Assembly (NCBI GenBank): GCA_023387735.1
Contig: JAEWHP010000043.1
Coordinates: 62,001 to 126,000, forward strand
Direction: 5' to 3'
DNA length: 64,000 bases
Origin: Pseudomonadota bacterium
GTDB lineage: Bacteria; Pseudomonadota; Alphaproteobacteria; Rhizobiales; Xanthobacteraceae
Under the pieces are notes generated by a model. The model worked only from the letters and a program-made list of their open reading frames with translations, did not search any database and had not been told where the DNA came from. The position numbers were made by a program, and so were the translations under genes. This document shows positions 35,801 through 42,607 of this stretch, one piece after another (position 1 is the first letter of the stretch; every line of letters begins with the position of its first letter).

Positions 35801-37497
35801 GCCCCCTGCTCGCCACCACCGAGCAGCGTGAGCCACTTGCTGGAATCGAAATTGTTGCCGTCCTGGCCATGGTCGATCGCCATGTACTGCTCGACGACGA
35901 GTTGCCCGCCCGACAGGCTGTCGGCGTTGACAAGCGTGATCCGGATCGCGATCGGGCCATTGGGATCGTTGCCGACGTGACCGACGATTTCGGTGTCGCT
36001 GACCTTGAACAGATAGATCGTGTCGTCGAAGTAAAGGTTGTTCGGATCAGTGACCTCGAGCGTGGTGGCTACACTACCCGACGGGCCCGAGCCCCCAGTG
36101 AGCGTAAAGCTGTATTGATATGCGGTCGATTTCTCGCCGTCAGTTCCTGGATCCTTGACGACATTGAACAGTGCCTGCAGGGCGCCCTGTCCCTGTTCTT
36201 CGCCGCCCGCTGAAGTCTCCAGTCTGCCGATCGGGTTGGTGCCGGTGGGATCCGGCGCCGTAAAGCCGGTATCGTCAACCGTTCCGTGCGGAAATACACC
36301 GTGCGGGTCGTTGCCCGTCGATTCGTCGAGCACCAACGTCTCAAGGCCCGTAGGCCCTTCCCGATCCGATTCCGCCACCGTCACCTGGATGGCAGGACCA
36401 TCATCGTCGAACGCGACGCCGACCGGACTGGTCGACACTTCCGTAACAACAATGCCCTGACCGTCCGTGACGACTTGCTGAACGAAAACAACGTCCGCGA
36501 GATCGGTCCTGTCATTCGCATCGAGCGCGTTGCTGTGCTGGATGGCCTCGTATTGCGCGACGCTCAGCTTGAGCGTGACGGGATCGAGATAGAGTTCGAA
36601 CGCGATGGCTCCGCCCGCATTGGGCGTTGCGCCGTTGCCTTCACGCGCGACAACAAGAGGTCCCTCTGTGAAGAGGAAAATATGATTACCGGTTGCGGTC
36701 GCTTGCAGCCCCGAATCGACGCCGTTGAAAGCGCCGCCCGCCGCGGTGGTCAGCACGTAGGCTACCGATCCCGGACCATTGCTGCCGAAGTCAAATGTCG
36801 CCGATGCGATGATTGGCGCGGCGCTCTCCGCCCAGCCGATCAGCCCGGCCTGCTGGAAGACGGCAGGTAGCGGATTCGCCTGGTCGTTGGTCATCGGCTG
36901 AACGCCAATCGTCTCGTCGTGAACGAGCAGGGCGCCTGAAATAGTGAAGCTCCCCGACGGGGCCAGATTATTATCCGGCACCCCGGCGAAGGTTTCCGGC
37001 GTAAGCCTGAAATTGCCCAACTCCTCCTGACCGAGCAGATCAAGCGGATTGCGGCTTGCCAACGGATCGACGGCACTGTCGCTGAAATACGCGCCGCTGC
37101 CCTGCGCGTTTCCGCCCTCGCCGGCTGCCGGCAAAACGGACTGGTCGGTCGTGATCGGAAACAGGCTGGCAAATTCGTTGACCGAGACTTCGCGTCCAGG
37201 CGCCACTTCGACGGACAGGTTTCCAAGGGCGTCGTGGCGCGAGTCGAAGAACGGCTCGACGGTCACGGTTGATTTGTTGTCGAACAGGATGATCAGCTTG
37301 TCGCCGACGTGGACGAGCGTAATCTTCTCGTTCGCGATCGCCGAAAAATCGACCTTGGCCTTTTGGTCGTAGCCAAGATTGACGACGACCGCTTGATCGC
37401 CCAGTGGCTTCGACAGCCTGAAGATCCGGGTCGGAGCAGCATTGCTGCCTGAAGTAGTGGAACCGGAAAGCTGCGCTACCTGGAACTGCGCGTTCAT
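26848..37497 (-). CDS. giant LapA-like RTX/VCBS adhesin with vWA domain
   Basis: A 3549-residue secreted adhesin. Residues 1-120 form a retention-like module, followed by the candidate LapG site Pro123-Ala-Ala-Gly126. From about 180 to 2320 come acidic beta-sandwich repeats of T1SS-143, VCBS and related kinds (VDEDGLP, DGDGD, FQDDGP patterns). A von Willebrand A domain (about 2320-2480) has MIDAS DRSGSMG. A cadherin-like domain is near 2790-2915, an RTX GGxGxD stretch near 3020-3050, and EF-hand-like loops (FDLDGSGKIEGG) near 3350. The C-terminus should be the secretion signal. The ATG at 37497 has GGAG ahead; the in-frame TTG six codons earlier is unlikely. A terminator follows. Confidence 0.9.
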   Translation of the reverse strand: MNAQFQVAQLSGSTTSGSNAAPTRIFRLSKPLGDQAVVVNLGYDQKAKVDFSAIANEKITLVHVGDKLIILFDNKSTVTVEPFFDSRHDALGNLSVEVAPGREVSVNEFASLFPITTDQSVLPAAGEGGNAQGSGAYFSDSAVDPLASRNPLDLLGQEELGNFRLTPETFAGVPDNNLAPSGSFTISGALLVHDETIGVQPMTNDQANPLPAVFQQAGLIGWAESAAPIIASATFDFGSNGPGSVAYVLTTAAGGAFNGVDSGLQATATGNHIFLFTEGPLVVAREGNGATPNAGGAIAFELYLDPVTLKLSVAQYEAIQHSNALDANDRTDLADVVFVQQVVTDGQGIVVTEVSTSPVGVAFDDDGPAIQVTVAESDREGPTGLETLVLDESTGNDPHGVFPHGTVDDTGFTAPDPTGTNPIGRLETSAGGEEQGQGALQALFNVVKDPGTDGEKSTAYQYSFTLTGGSGPSGSVATTLEVTDPNNLYFDDTIYLFKVSDTEIVGHVGNDPNGPIAIRITLVNADSLSGGQLVVEQYMAIDHGQDGNNFDSSKWLTLLGGGEQGATSLGVTLTATITDGDNDTATSSATILIAGNGESSSIVFQDDGPVLVGDKVVIAVVDEDGLPGHNVDAGRPGEVAGTGSAIATGSLASLVDFGTDGAGANAFHLATLVAPVDTGLTSKGGHVLIVSDGTTLHGYVESGNGSGFTAGDREIFTLTVGPDGSYTFTLKDQVDHPTLNNAAGDNSENPLAATLDLSSFIVATDGDGDFVNLASGTFTVDVQDDIPILTSGTVSIVVDEDDINTSWSQGTSPSDGSGDGSLTEGSTGAAIVTGSLAGLVSTGADEPGTFAFSADAIAQLTALGLFSKQTAQGDGQNGKPLFYQTSSGGPNEIVITGYEPNPSGNPVLSLTLNTVTGAYEFRLYDELIHVAGDGQNTDLRSGLPIDGIQASVPNIDFGSIITFTDRDGDQVTLSGKFTVTITDDVPQADIDIGHGSVTVDETPGNQADDTTSSSVRNLFANLEATFVDGVRLVGDDPDVAGDNNGGNSGNGAIAYAHSDFAVVVNDSVIGSDSPPYPHQFTLSVTNGNGTPSGLFVTDGSPINLSMKDGLVIGTVVGGQFDGKVAFAIAIGADGEVSVAQYLSIKHDDRGDSNESNDNGSNSNDASPDDPSTIQQTLNGKITATLTVTDSDGDQSSNSVNIGNLITFLDDGPSINVRVADGFLVVHDETPGVQSSDNDTTAQAGRDLFANVHDKGSDPHLTNGQKVDGAIGFAQSEGAALTISASFGADGPATSNSRVFSLTLNGGNGADSGLDTTDGKSIYLFKEGDLIVGRFDGPDSGSGVNNSGSDPAAFAIAIDPVTGKVSVVQYVSLKHGDTSEVDEYIAIASNKILATVTVTDGDGDSARDSADISGKIRFEDDGPTVADIKISAVVDEDGLPTGNPDAGRPGETAGTGSAIASGSLAALVKFGADGPGSTAFDLVVQNSPVNSGLDSRGSDVLIVSDGSTLRGYVNLGGSSGYQADTDREVFTLTVNSDGTYTFTLKDQIDHPSLNGDAGDNTENLLTTVLDLSNYIIATDGDGDSVRLTTGTFTVQIQDDISVANADVDSVTGSVKTLNFDDVPLGEDSETPIVSSYHGFNFIQAGIHNPPGSGPFANYAPHSGSNLAFIGEKNGVEQAGYTGTAGDPISIAHTDGSRFTALGAWFSSNGSEPMTITVSGYLNGVLVSSFTQEIHQGGAGGPTYVNLAVLGSVDKITLDAPNYFGFDDFAYIDNSTATGNVITGAGTTNNGADLLGADGAKITGVVGVTADTTSDGSHNFQVNGQYGTLVINENGEYIYTRFDGAPIVANDVFTYTLTDGDGDSSTATLTIGISDDGVTFSGINAEDGDIIVHENDLLASRGVGESAGSSPDSGNLTKNGTFAISATNGLDSLVIDGHAVITNGAFIATSFTTATGNTFAITGFDGTNVSYSYTLVDNEQHASVQGNNNLSENLSIVATDADGDSATSTIKIVIIDDVPTAVAGAALTVAETDGVTSGTNLLLNDIKGADGATVTAVDIGSGLQSIAPSGTTTLSNVNGTYTFQADGTWTFDPSVNASNSSTTGNFIYEITDGDGDKSTAEQVVNITNANAVPTAGSQSITVDEDGLPNGIATPQPGDVAGSAVTQTGTLIHNFNTDGPAASDPINFSPMDDGSHSTLVGLSSGGAALKYYWDAAGDTLYASTNTASLADAQSTAAFTVVLNTATGAYTYTQLKPVDHPGHDADGANNGPETSYEDNLNVNLTYQVKDSNGDAATGTLSVTINDDSPAAAPIVKTVTEGASDTNILLILDRSGSMGFDSGVSGYATRLDLLKAAANQLLDQYDAAGDVRVQIVKFNDNAQKQGSVWLSVADAKTYINGLTADDGTDYDDATALAPDAFDDPGKLTTPGVRNVSYFISDGQPEPTSEQVSGSELTDWINFVNANDIVSYAIGLGSSAPDTYLDPLAHDGRGTGSGTDTDALIITDLNQLQSTLVGTVNPSISGSVIDGSIPTSFGADGGYVKSIAIDGKIYSYSPTSNSITELGSGQNAYSFNTATHKLTITFSGSAGESFVVDLDDGTYVYTPPTNIAADFSRPFTYTLTDNDGDTVSSTLTINIDNVNGAPVLDANASPFLVAITEDAVAPSGAVGTLVSSLVDLTGGGGINNVTDADGPGLGIAITGTNSANGTWFYSTNGGTTWTAVGAVSNSSALLLEANGDTRLYFQPAANFSGTVTDGITFRAWDETTGTAGTKVNTSTNGGSTAFSSATDTASVTVNAANDAPTIIAPNGGAAFSVSINENTTAVTDIDATDPDAGQTLTYSIVNTPGTDFSRFTINSSTGALKFTSAPNFEAPNDIGGTDNDNVYFVTVQVSDGNGGTDTQSITVTVNNVNEVTAVNDIIRTNFDGTAFNVPEWALLHNDTTESGSLDVTGVSNEDSLDVANPAGNVVNIDDGSSANGGSFDYTASNGTSTDTGSVEVFNKNGGGDVTGTASNEILVGDGDGDTFDGKGGVDIVFAGGGTDTIVADQNDYVMDGGDGTDTLRFDGSFTSQGNAQIVNVEKVVVNAPGLTLNLSNQTEGFSITANAGGGTIIAGTGGDTVMINAGITTTAWSIDLGIDSAADKIVFNHTSMGDTHNTVATVSHFAVANDKIAVTFNGAAIANGTFTNISAADADNPGEVIELTGAFTSPNLTLDGNGAAIETVIANAIDDIAAGTYTVIVYSNNTAGADAGIYTMNVGSTISGSGSNLGTGSFTLEHVMTLTGVGFGNLSDANFVATADPIVLDLGQHGISFTSLENGVGFDINHDGVQDQIAWTANGEDGILAFDLDGSGKIEGGKELFTPNFNGGQFADGIAALASLDGNHDGVIDSQDQAFGDLVVWQDANHNGVSETGELATLGDLGVTSISLSTTPGGAPIDGQHIAGTGSFTYADGSTGTFVEVDLDASLGTASAQPDSHPAEDHDLSAFAAVAAEIDYGGGDIDLSGLQQPGADHAPAPQTQEAEAGHAGVDAGATTPAAITIMHEQAALAMQLAAS
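32705..33215 (-). repeat. T1SS-143-type repeat unit (downstream copy)
   Basis: Within the adhesin gene, this unit encodes AVVDEDGLPTGNPDAGRPGE through TFTVQIQDD. It is a near-copy of the unit at 35145-35660 at the protein level, about 170 residues each. Bounds are approximate. Confidence 0.7.
35145..35660 (-). repeat. T1SS-143-type repeat unit (upstream copy)
   Basis: Within the adhesin gene, this unit encodes AVVDEDGLPGHNVDAGRPGE through TFTVDVQDD. It matches the unit at 32705-33215. More diverged relatives (VVDEDDINTSW and VDETPGNQ types) lie between. Bounds are approximate. Confidence 0.7.
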
Positions 37498-37579
37498 GTA
37501 TGGGAACTCCGCCAAATTTGCTTTGCGTTTAGTTCAAGATTGCAAAGATTATTCCAAACTTTTGACGTATTAGGCTATT

Positions 37580-37601
37580 GTTAACCGTAGCCACGGTCAA
37601 C
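37580..37601. promoter_or_regulatory. imperfect palindrome in the adhesin promoter region
   Basis: GTTAACCGT (37580-37588) and ACGGTCAAC (37593-37601) are inverted arms with one mismatch and a four-base centre. It is 83 bases upstream of the adhesin start in an AT-rich gap between divergent genes. It shares ACGGTCA with the palindrome at 18930. Confidence 0.4.
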
Positions 37602-37736
37602 AAAATCAATTGGTTAACTCGTGCTTTTTACCTGTCTGTGGTAAATTCGAACCACTGCCGCGCGCCTTGAAAAAGGCTTTGAAATGAGCGACTTGCCTCG
37701 GCTTCGCCAACTTTGACGGCGGGCGAAGGAGCCCCG

Positions 37737-38156
37737 ATGAAGGTACTAATTTCTGCGATCGCGCTAGTGTTGGTCGGATTCACAACCAGTACGAGTGCAC
37801 AGGAACAATCCCGAGTCGTCGAACGAACGGTCAAGTCCGTCCCAAACAAGGACACCCAGATCGGCGTCTATATCAACGTGCAGCCCGACTGCACATCCGG
37901 GCCACTGCCGACGATTCGGCTGGTCAGCCCGCCGGCTTCCGGAAAGGTCGTGGTCAAGAGCGGCAAGGTGAAAGCCACCAACTACAAGGCGTGCCTTGCG
38001 CTCGAAGTGCCAGGCTTCGTCGCCTTCTATAAGGCGCCTGCAGATTTCCTCGGCAATGACTTCCTGACCATTGAAGTGAAATATGCCGGCGGCCGCACTG
38101 AAATCCAGAAGATCACCGTGAATGTGAGTGGCGTCGGAGCACAGCAGAAGATCTGA
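37737..38156 (+). CDS. small secreted protein of unknown function
   Basis: A 139-residue precursor. The signal peptide MKVLISAIALVLVGFTTS ends at TSAQ. The mature part is beta-rich: GVYINVQPDCTSGPLPTI, then VVVKSGKVKATNYKACLAL, then DFLTIEVKYAGGRTEIQKI. Two cysteines could form a disulfide. It looks like a short Ig-like or cadherin-like domain (the YKAPADFLGNDFLTIEV pattern recalls Ig_3-type domains of adhesin repeats). AAGGAG stands six bases before the ATG. It is divergent from the adhesin gene across a shared AT-rich promoter region, so a linked surface role is possible but unproven. Confidence 0.7.
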   Translation: MKVLISAIALVLVGFTTSTSAQEQSRVVERTVKSVPNKDTQIGVYINVQPDCTSGPLPTIRLVSPPASGKVVVKSGKVKATNYKACLALEVPGFVAFYKAPADFLGNDFLTIEVKYAGGRTEIQKITVNVSGVGAQQKI

Positions 38157-38390
38157 CGCGGCGATTCGACGGGATGCGCTGGCTACTTGAACGGCTATTC
38201 GAGGAGTGCGGTCGATGGCGATCAAGAGAGGCTGCTTGTTCGGTCAGCTTCTTTCGCCGCCATTTCGTGATCAAATAGCAACTCCGATCGACAAGTCGAA
38301 GAAGTCAGGAAGATGCGTTTGACCTTAGGACCTATCTTTGATCTGTTGCCCCGGGTTTTCGTCCAGGGGCAGGTTACTTTGGGGGCAGCT

Positions 38391-38771
38391 ATGCGCGTCG
38401 CTTTTTTTAGATCTGTTTTGACCGCAGCTTCGTTGGGATTCATGGCGGGAGGCGCTCTCCCCGCTGCTGCAGCGGATCTGGGCTTGATGACAAAAGGCCC
38501 CAGCTCAATCGGCAGTTGTACAGAGATCGTTTTCACTTGCGAGAACGGCAGGCAGTATCCGCTTTGCCCGATTGCCGTCAGTGTCGTCGGCGAAGTCGTG
38601 ACCGCATCGCTGCATACGGGCCACCGCGGCGGCACCCACGTTCGGATGATCCCGATGGGCGTGGGCTATCGGTATGCCGGCCGCGGCGTATGGCTCGATG
38701 GCTTCCGCGACAACGCCCTGCTCAACTTCGGAAAGCACAGCCAGATCGCCTGCACGATCCAGCGCTCCTGA
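38391..38771 (+). CDS. small secreted protein of unknown function
   Basis: A 126-residue precursor with a signal-like N-terminus (MRVAFFRSVLTAASLGFMAG, then GALPAAAAD). The mature part has four cysteines (GSCTEIVFTCENGRQYPLC and near the end IACTIQ) and a Gly/Tyr-rich middle (GVGYRYAGRGVW). No family is recognised. The ATG at 38391 is chosen for the signal peptide and the GGGGG five bases upstream; an in-frame ATG at 38313 would add 26 residues. A perfect terminator hairpin starts seven bases after the stop codon. Confidence 0.65.
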   Translation: MRVAFFRSVLTAASLGFMAGGALPAAAADLGLMTKGPSSIGSCTEIVFTCENGRQYPLCPIAVSVVGEVVTASLHTGHRGGTHVRMIPMGVGYRYAGRGVWLDGFRDNALLNFGKHSQIACTIQRS

Positions 38772-38777
38772 CCCGGA

Positions 38778-38817
38778 CGAGAGCCCGGTTCTGATTGAAT
38801 TCAGAACCGGGCTCTCG
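38778..38817 (+). terminator. long perfect hairpin terminator
   Basis: CGAGAGCCCGGTTCTGA (38778-38794) and its exact complement at 38801-38817 form a 17-base stem with a six-base loop. CATTTCTTC follows. It closes the upstream small-protein gene. Confidence 0.75.
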
Positions 38818-38830
38818 CATTTCTTCTGAC

Positions 38831-38895
38831 GCGTTTTCTTCGCGACCGGTATCCACCCCGGATCTAGTCCGGGGCAGGCTTTCGCTCGAAAACGC
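38831..38895. repeat. intergenic palindromic repeat, copy 1
   Basis: A 65-base element with outer arms GCGTTTTC and GAAAACGC and an inner palindrome CCCCGGAT...GTCCGGGG, followed by GCAGGCTTTCGCT. A second copy is at 46975-47042. Elements of this look are frequent between genes in Bradyrhizobium-type genomes, as I recall them. Confidence 0.75.
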
Positions 38896-38926
38896 GGTGA
38901 AGTGGCGCTCTACTTTCGCGTGCGCC

Positions 38927-39187
38927 CTACCCCTTTGTGCGCAACACCACACGCGGCGGGCGTGGGTGCATGAATGCCTTGGGATAAGCATATCGTGGGC
39001 AGTGGTCGTTCCACTGATGCAACTGCCAATTCCATTTCAGGCAGCCGGATGCAACCGCGGGGTCGTAGCCCCAATTGAACCGGTACGGCTCATCTCCGAA
39101 CGGATACGGACCGGCCTGGGCGGTGCCGGCAGAAAGAAGAATTGCGGATAAGGCAGCCGCCGCCATCGCAAGCACAGAGCGTTGCAT
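38927..39187 (-). CDS. small secreted Trp/Pro-rich protein
   Basis: An 86-residue precursor with a clear signal peptide (MQRSVLAMAAAALSAILLS, cleaved near TAQA). The short mature part is rich in aromatic and proline residues (YRFNWGYDPAVASGC, KWNWQLHQWNDHCPRYAY). Two cysteines are present. GAGGAAA precedes the ATG at 39187; the upstream extension is not supported. No family is recognised. It stands just after the palindromic repeat. Confidence 0.65.
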   Translation of the reverse strand: MQRSVLAMAAAALSAILLSAGTAQAGPYPFGDEPYRFNWGYDPAVASGCLKWNWQLHQWNDHCPRYAYPKAFMHPRPPRVVLRTKG

Positions 39188-39366
39188 CGAGATTTCCTCG
39201 CAATCGATCAATGATTCAAACGTCGAATAATGCCGTCCTTGAGAGTGGCAAATGGCGTGATCACGATCAAGATCCTTCAGGCCTTTCCGTTGAATTCCGC
39301 TGCCGCTGCGTCCACCGTCGACACGGCCGAGAATACACATCTTCGGCTCGCGGACGCACCGAAACG

Positions 39367-39693
39367 CTACGCGCTGATGTTTTTGGCGGCGTCGCGCCGC
39401 TGTTGCCGCGCGTCCACCGCACGCACCAGTTCCCATGCGCGTTCGAGACGCTCCGCGCTGGTTTCGCTCAAGAGCCTTCCCCAGGCGGCTGCGAACGCTT
39501 TCTTTGATTCCTCGAGACTATCCGCGGTCCCACTGGTCCAGAGAGGCATCGTCATGGGAACGGTGACCTGCCACCTCCAGGTGCCCTCATCCAGCCGTAT
39601 GCGGCCGATCGCAAGCCCGTCGTATCGAAGGATGAAATCGTTCTTCACGTTGGGCCAGGTCAGGCCCGCGCTGAGTGTAATCGTCTTGGCCAT
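39367..39693 (-). CDS. hypothetical protein
   Basis: A 108-residue protein without signal peptide. The first half is predicted beta (TWPNVKNDFILRYDGLAIG, then WRWQVTVPMTMPLW), and the second half is helical with many Glu and Arg (ESKKAFAAAWGRLL, then RLERAWELVRAVDARQQ). Coding character is good, but the ribosome site is weak. No family is recognised; similar short proteins with a WRW-core are common in Bradyrhizobium, as far as I recall. Confidence 0.6.
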   Translation of the reverse strand: MAKTITLSAGLTWPNVKNDFILRYDGLAIGRIRLDEGTWRWQVTVPMTMPLWTSGTADSLEESKKAFAAAWGRLLSETSAERLERAWELVRAVDARQQRRDAAKNISA

Positions 39694-39803
39694 GGTCGCG
39701 CCCGAAGCATCCCAACACGATGCAACTCCAAAGCGATGAATTGGTCAAGTTGACGCACATCTGCGAACGTACAAGATGAGCCTTTGCTCACAGGGACCAT
39801 GGC

Positions 39804-40091
39804 ATGAAGGCGCTTATTCTCATCTCGGCTCTGGTCGGCACGTCGATTGTGACGAGTGCTTACGCGCAGGTAGAGGTCACCGTCCCGGAGGCCGGACGCG
39901 TGAAGACCACCGCGAAAGTGCAGAATGGAATCCTCGGTGTAACCAACTCGTTCATGAGACTTCGCGCAACGGGCCGGGAATGCGTCGGTGCCTGCTTCTA
40001 TGCGAACGCCACCAAAACCCGGGTCTGGTTATGCCGGGATTCGGAGTGCAATCTCGATTGTTCGGGACGAGAGCCGATCGGCGGATGCTGA
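39804..40091 (+). CDS. small secreted cysteine-containing protein
   Basis: A 95-residue precursor. The signal peptide MKALILISALVGTSIVTS ends at AYAQ. The mature part has six cysteines in the C-terminal half (ECVGACFYAN, WLCRDSECNLDC, GGC), implying three disulfides. The middle is beta-like (VKTTAKVQNGILGVTNSF). No family is recognised. It stands alone upstream of the convergent aminotransferase gene. Confidence 0.65.
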   Translation: MKALILISALVGTSIVTSAYAQVEVTVPEAGRVKTTAKVQNGILGVTNSFMRLRATGRECVGACFYANATKTRVWLCRDSECNLDCSGREPIGGC

Positions 40092-40144
40092 GCCTGCTGT
40101 CGGGCGCGCGGTCCAGCGCGGGATTTAGCGGAATTCGGGGATCG

Positions 40145-41407
40145 CTAGCGCTTGGGCCTGCTGTTCAGGTCACGGACGGCCTTGAAGCCATGCGCTGCCG
40201 CTTCCAGAGCCTCATCGATATCGCCGGCCTGATGTGCCGCTGACAGGAACATGTTGTGCTGTGGATGAAAGAAGGCGCCATGGCGTAGCGCTGCGGAGCA
40301 GAACGTCCGCCCCTTCAATACGTCAGGGTCGGCATCGAACAGCATCAGCGGCATCTGCGGCGGGCCGCTCTGGCGGATCGCGATGTCGTTTTCGTTCGCC
40401 AGCAGCGCCAGCCCATCGCGCAACCGCATGCCCATCGCGCGCAGGTGGCCGGGCACGTCGGTCTCGCGCGCGATCCTGAGCGTGGCGCGGGAAGCCGCCA
40501 TCGCCACCGCGCCGCACCAGAACGAACCTGTCATGAACACCTTGGTGGCGGCTTCGCGGAAGCGATCACTGCCCGTGATAGCCGCCAGCGCATAACCGTT
40601 GGCGATCGCCTTGCTCCAGGCGCACAGGTCCGGACGCACACCAAGCGGCTCCCAGCTTCCCCTGATATCAAGGCGCAGGCCGGTCCGCACTTCATCGATG
40701 ATCAGCGCGGCGCCGGCGGCATCGCACGCCGCGCGCGCGGCATGTGCAAATTCCCGGGTCGGCAATTCGAGATCGCGTCCCATGTCGTGGCGAAAAGCCG
40801 TTACCAGGATCGCGGCGAGGTCCTTGCCTGCCTCATTTACTGCCGCCCGCAGACTCTCGACGTCGTTATATTCGAAATGCAGAAGATGCGCGCGGTCCTC
40901 GGTTGTCACCCCGGCGACGCTCGGCGAACACCATGGCAGCGCGCCGTGATAGCTGCCGCGCGCAACGAGCACCTTGCGTCGTCCCGTGCCGGCACGGGCG
41001 ATCGTCACGCATCCCGTGGTCGCATCGCCGCCGTTCTTTTGAAACATCGCCCAGTCCGCATGCGGCACCATGGCGACGAGATCCTCGGCAAGCTCCACCA
41101 TGACTTCGCCGGGACCGTTGAGGCAATCCCCGCTCGCAGCCTGCGCCGCGGCCGCCGCCTGAACTTCGGGATGCCCATGACCCAGCAGCACGGGCCCCCA
41201 GCTGCACATGAAGTCGATGTACTCGCGCCCGTCGACGTCGCGCACCCGGCAACCTTCCGCCGATGCGAAAAACTGCGGATAGCCCTCCGGTAGCCTTGCA
41301 GCGTTCAGATGACCCCACATGCCGCCGGGAACGACTCGCGCGGCCCGTGCACGCAACATGGCATCCAACGTCTGCGTTTCTCTCGCCAGCGCCGTGGGGT
41401 TGGTCAT
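40145..41407 (-). CDS. class III aminotransferase (glutamate-1-semialdehyde aminomutase-like)
   Basis: A 420-residue PLP enzyme of the HemL-like class III group. The N-terminus MTNPTALARETQTLDAML is followed by VPGGMWGHLN and YIDFMCSWGPVLLGHGHPEV. The cofactor site is in NGGDATTGCVTIAR, and the Asp of the PLP ring is in LIIDEVRTGLRLD. The Schiff-base Lys is about residue 266 in WSKAIANGYALAA. The real HemL aminomutase normally contains SGTEA, which here is replaced by GGDATT, so another substrate is likely. The start at 41407 has AGAGG ahead. It sits beside a LuxR-type regulator on the same strand. Confidence 0.85.
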   Translation of the reverse strand: MTNPTALARETQTLDAMLRARAARVVPGGMWGHLNAARLPEGYPQFFASAEGCRVRDVDGREYIDFMCSWGPVLLGHGHPEVQAAAAAQAASGDCLNGPGEVMVELAEDLVAMVPHADWAMFQKNGGDATTGCVTIARAGTGRRKVLVARGSYHGALPWCSPSVAGVTTEDRAHLLHFEYNDVESLRAAVNEAGKDLAAILVTAFRHDMGRDLELPTREFAHAARAACDAAGAALIIDEVRTGLRLDIRGSWEPLGVRPDLCAWSKAIANGYALAAITGSDRFREAATKVFMTGSFWCGAVAMAASRATLRIARETDVPGHLRAMGMRLRDGLALLANENDIAIRQSGPPQMPLMLFDADPDVLKGRTFCSAALRHGAFFHPQHNMFLSAAHQAGDIDEALEAAAHGFKAVRDLNSRPKR

Positions 41408-41530
41408 GGCAGCCTCTTGCTTGTCGGTGAGCAGACGACACGGGTCCGCTTTGACGCAGTGCGGCGTCATGCGGCATCAAACCATTGCGCGCGGCCAGCG
41501 ACAAGGTAAGTCAGGGACGCATTCGTCTGG

Positions 41531-42607
41531 TCATCTCAAGGATATGCTGAGCAGACTGACGAGCTCGGCCTGCCGCTCCACGCCGGTTTTCTGGAAAACC
41601 GACTTCAGATGCGTTCGAATCGTATTCTGCGAAATTCCGCTCTCGAACGAAATCTGTTCGATCGATTTTCCTTCGGTGATCTGGCCGGCAGTTCGTGCCT
41701 CGGCAGGTGTCAGATCGAACAGCGCCTGCAGCAATGACGGCGCAGGGCTTGCGCTCGGTGTCATCGACGTCGTGAAAACAATCGACAGCGCGCCCGTGAA
41801 AACGTCGAGGGCCCCGCCCCTTAGAGGCACAACGTGCGCGACAAAGGCGGCTTCTCCCCCCACGGCCCGGACTGGAATCGATTTTCCGATCCGGCCGGAC
41901 GCAATTCCTGAGTTCGAGATGGCCTCCATCAGAAGAAGCTGCGCCGGAGTGGACGCGAACTGGATCACGTTGTTTGCACCGATCCTGATGCGCGGCTCAC
42001 TGCCGAGAAACCCGGCATTGGCCGAGACCACGCGGCCATCCGGTGCCAGCGCCGCAGCCGGAAGGCCGATCGCTTCCAGCGTTGCTACCGTTGATTTGGC
42101 CCGGTCCAGCCCCAGGCGTCCCGAAAGCAGCGATGCCCGGGCGAGATGCGGCCGCAGGCTATCGAGTTGCTCGGCGACCGCACGGGGCACCGGCCCTTTT
42201 TCGTGGGCCTTTTCGATAGAGAAGACGAGAGTATCCCCGGCGGGTGAGCGGATCGACGTCCCGACGCACCAGCCGAGACCGTGCGGCCGCAGCAATTCGG
42301 TGTAGAAGTCCGAGGCGTTGATCTCCTCGGTCGTCATCGCATCGAGGTCCGTCAAGAACCTCGGATCCTCGCGCGGGACAAGACGCTGCCCGCGGGGATT
42401 ATCGAGGTACCATTTGCTGGCGATCCACGCTTTCATCGCGTCCTGGATCGCCTCCGACGCCAGCCACCGGGGCTCGCCAGGGCATGCGGCAAAGAGCAAC
42501 GTGCCTTCGGCATCCGCCATTACCGCTAAGCGATCGAGGATCGCCTGCCATTTCTCCGGAACCACTGCCGCTTCATAGATATCGTCTATGAATGGATCTG
42601 TTTGCAC
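41531..42607 (-). CDS. LuxR-type helix-turn-helix regulator
   Basis: A 358-residue regulator. The C-terminal helix-turn-helix (about 295-355) reads FDLTPAEARTAGQITEGKS then GISQNTIRTHLKSVFQKTG, the LuxR/GerE type. The long N-terminal part shows no clear known sensor, though FDVFTGALSIVFTT-like strands recall a PAS fold. The start is GTG at 42607, chosen because GGGGGAG lies three bases before; the reading to 42751 has no ribosome site. It is upstream of the aminotransferase on the same strand (124-base gap), and divergent from the DsbA-like gene, either of which it could control. Confidence 0.8.
   Translation of the reverse strand: MQTDPFIDDIYEAAVVPEKWQAILDRLAVMADAEGTLLFAACPGEPRWLASEAIQDAMKAWIASKWYLDNPRGQRLVPREDPRFLTDLDAMTTEEINASDFYTELLRPHGLGWCVGTSIRSPAGDTLVFSIEKAHEKGPVPRAVAEQLDSLRPHLARASLLSGRLGLDRAKSTVATLEAIGLPAAALAPDGRVVSANAGFLGSEPRIRIGANNVIQFASTPAQLLLMEAISNSGIASGRIGKSIPVRAVGGEAAFVAHVVPLRGGALDVFTGALSIVFTTSMTPSASPAPSLLQALFDLTPAEARTAGQITEGKSIEQISFESGISQNTIRTHLKSVFQKTGVERQAELVSLLSISLR

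Noticed and set aside
26848..37497. CRISPR-like repeats in the adhesin region.
   Set aside because: Repeated DNA here is protein-coding repeat modules of hundreds of bases with diverged sequence, not short direct repeats with spacers.
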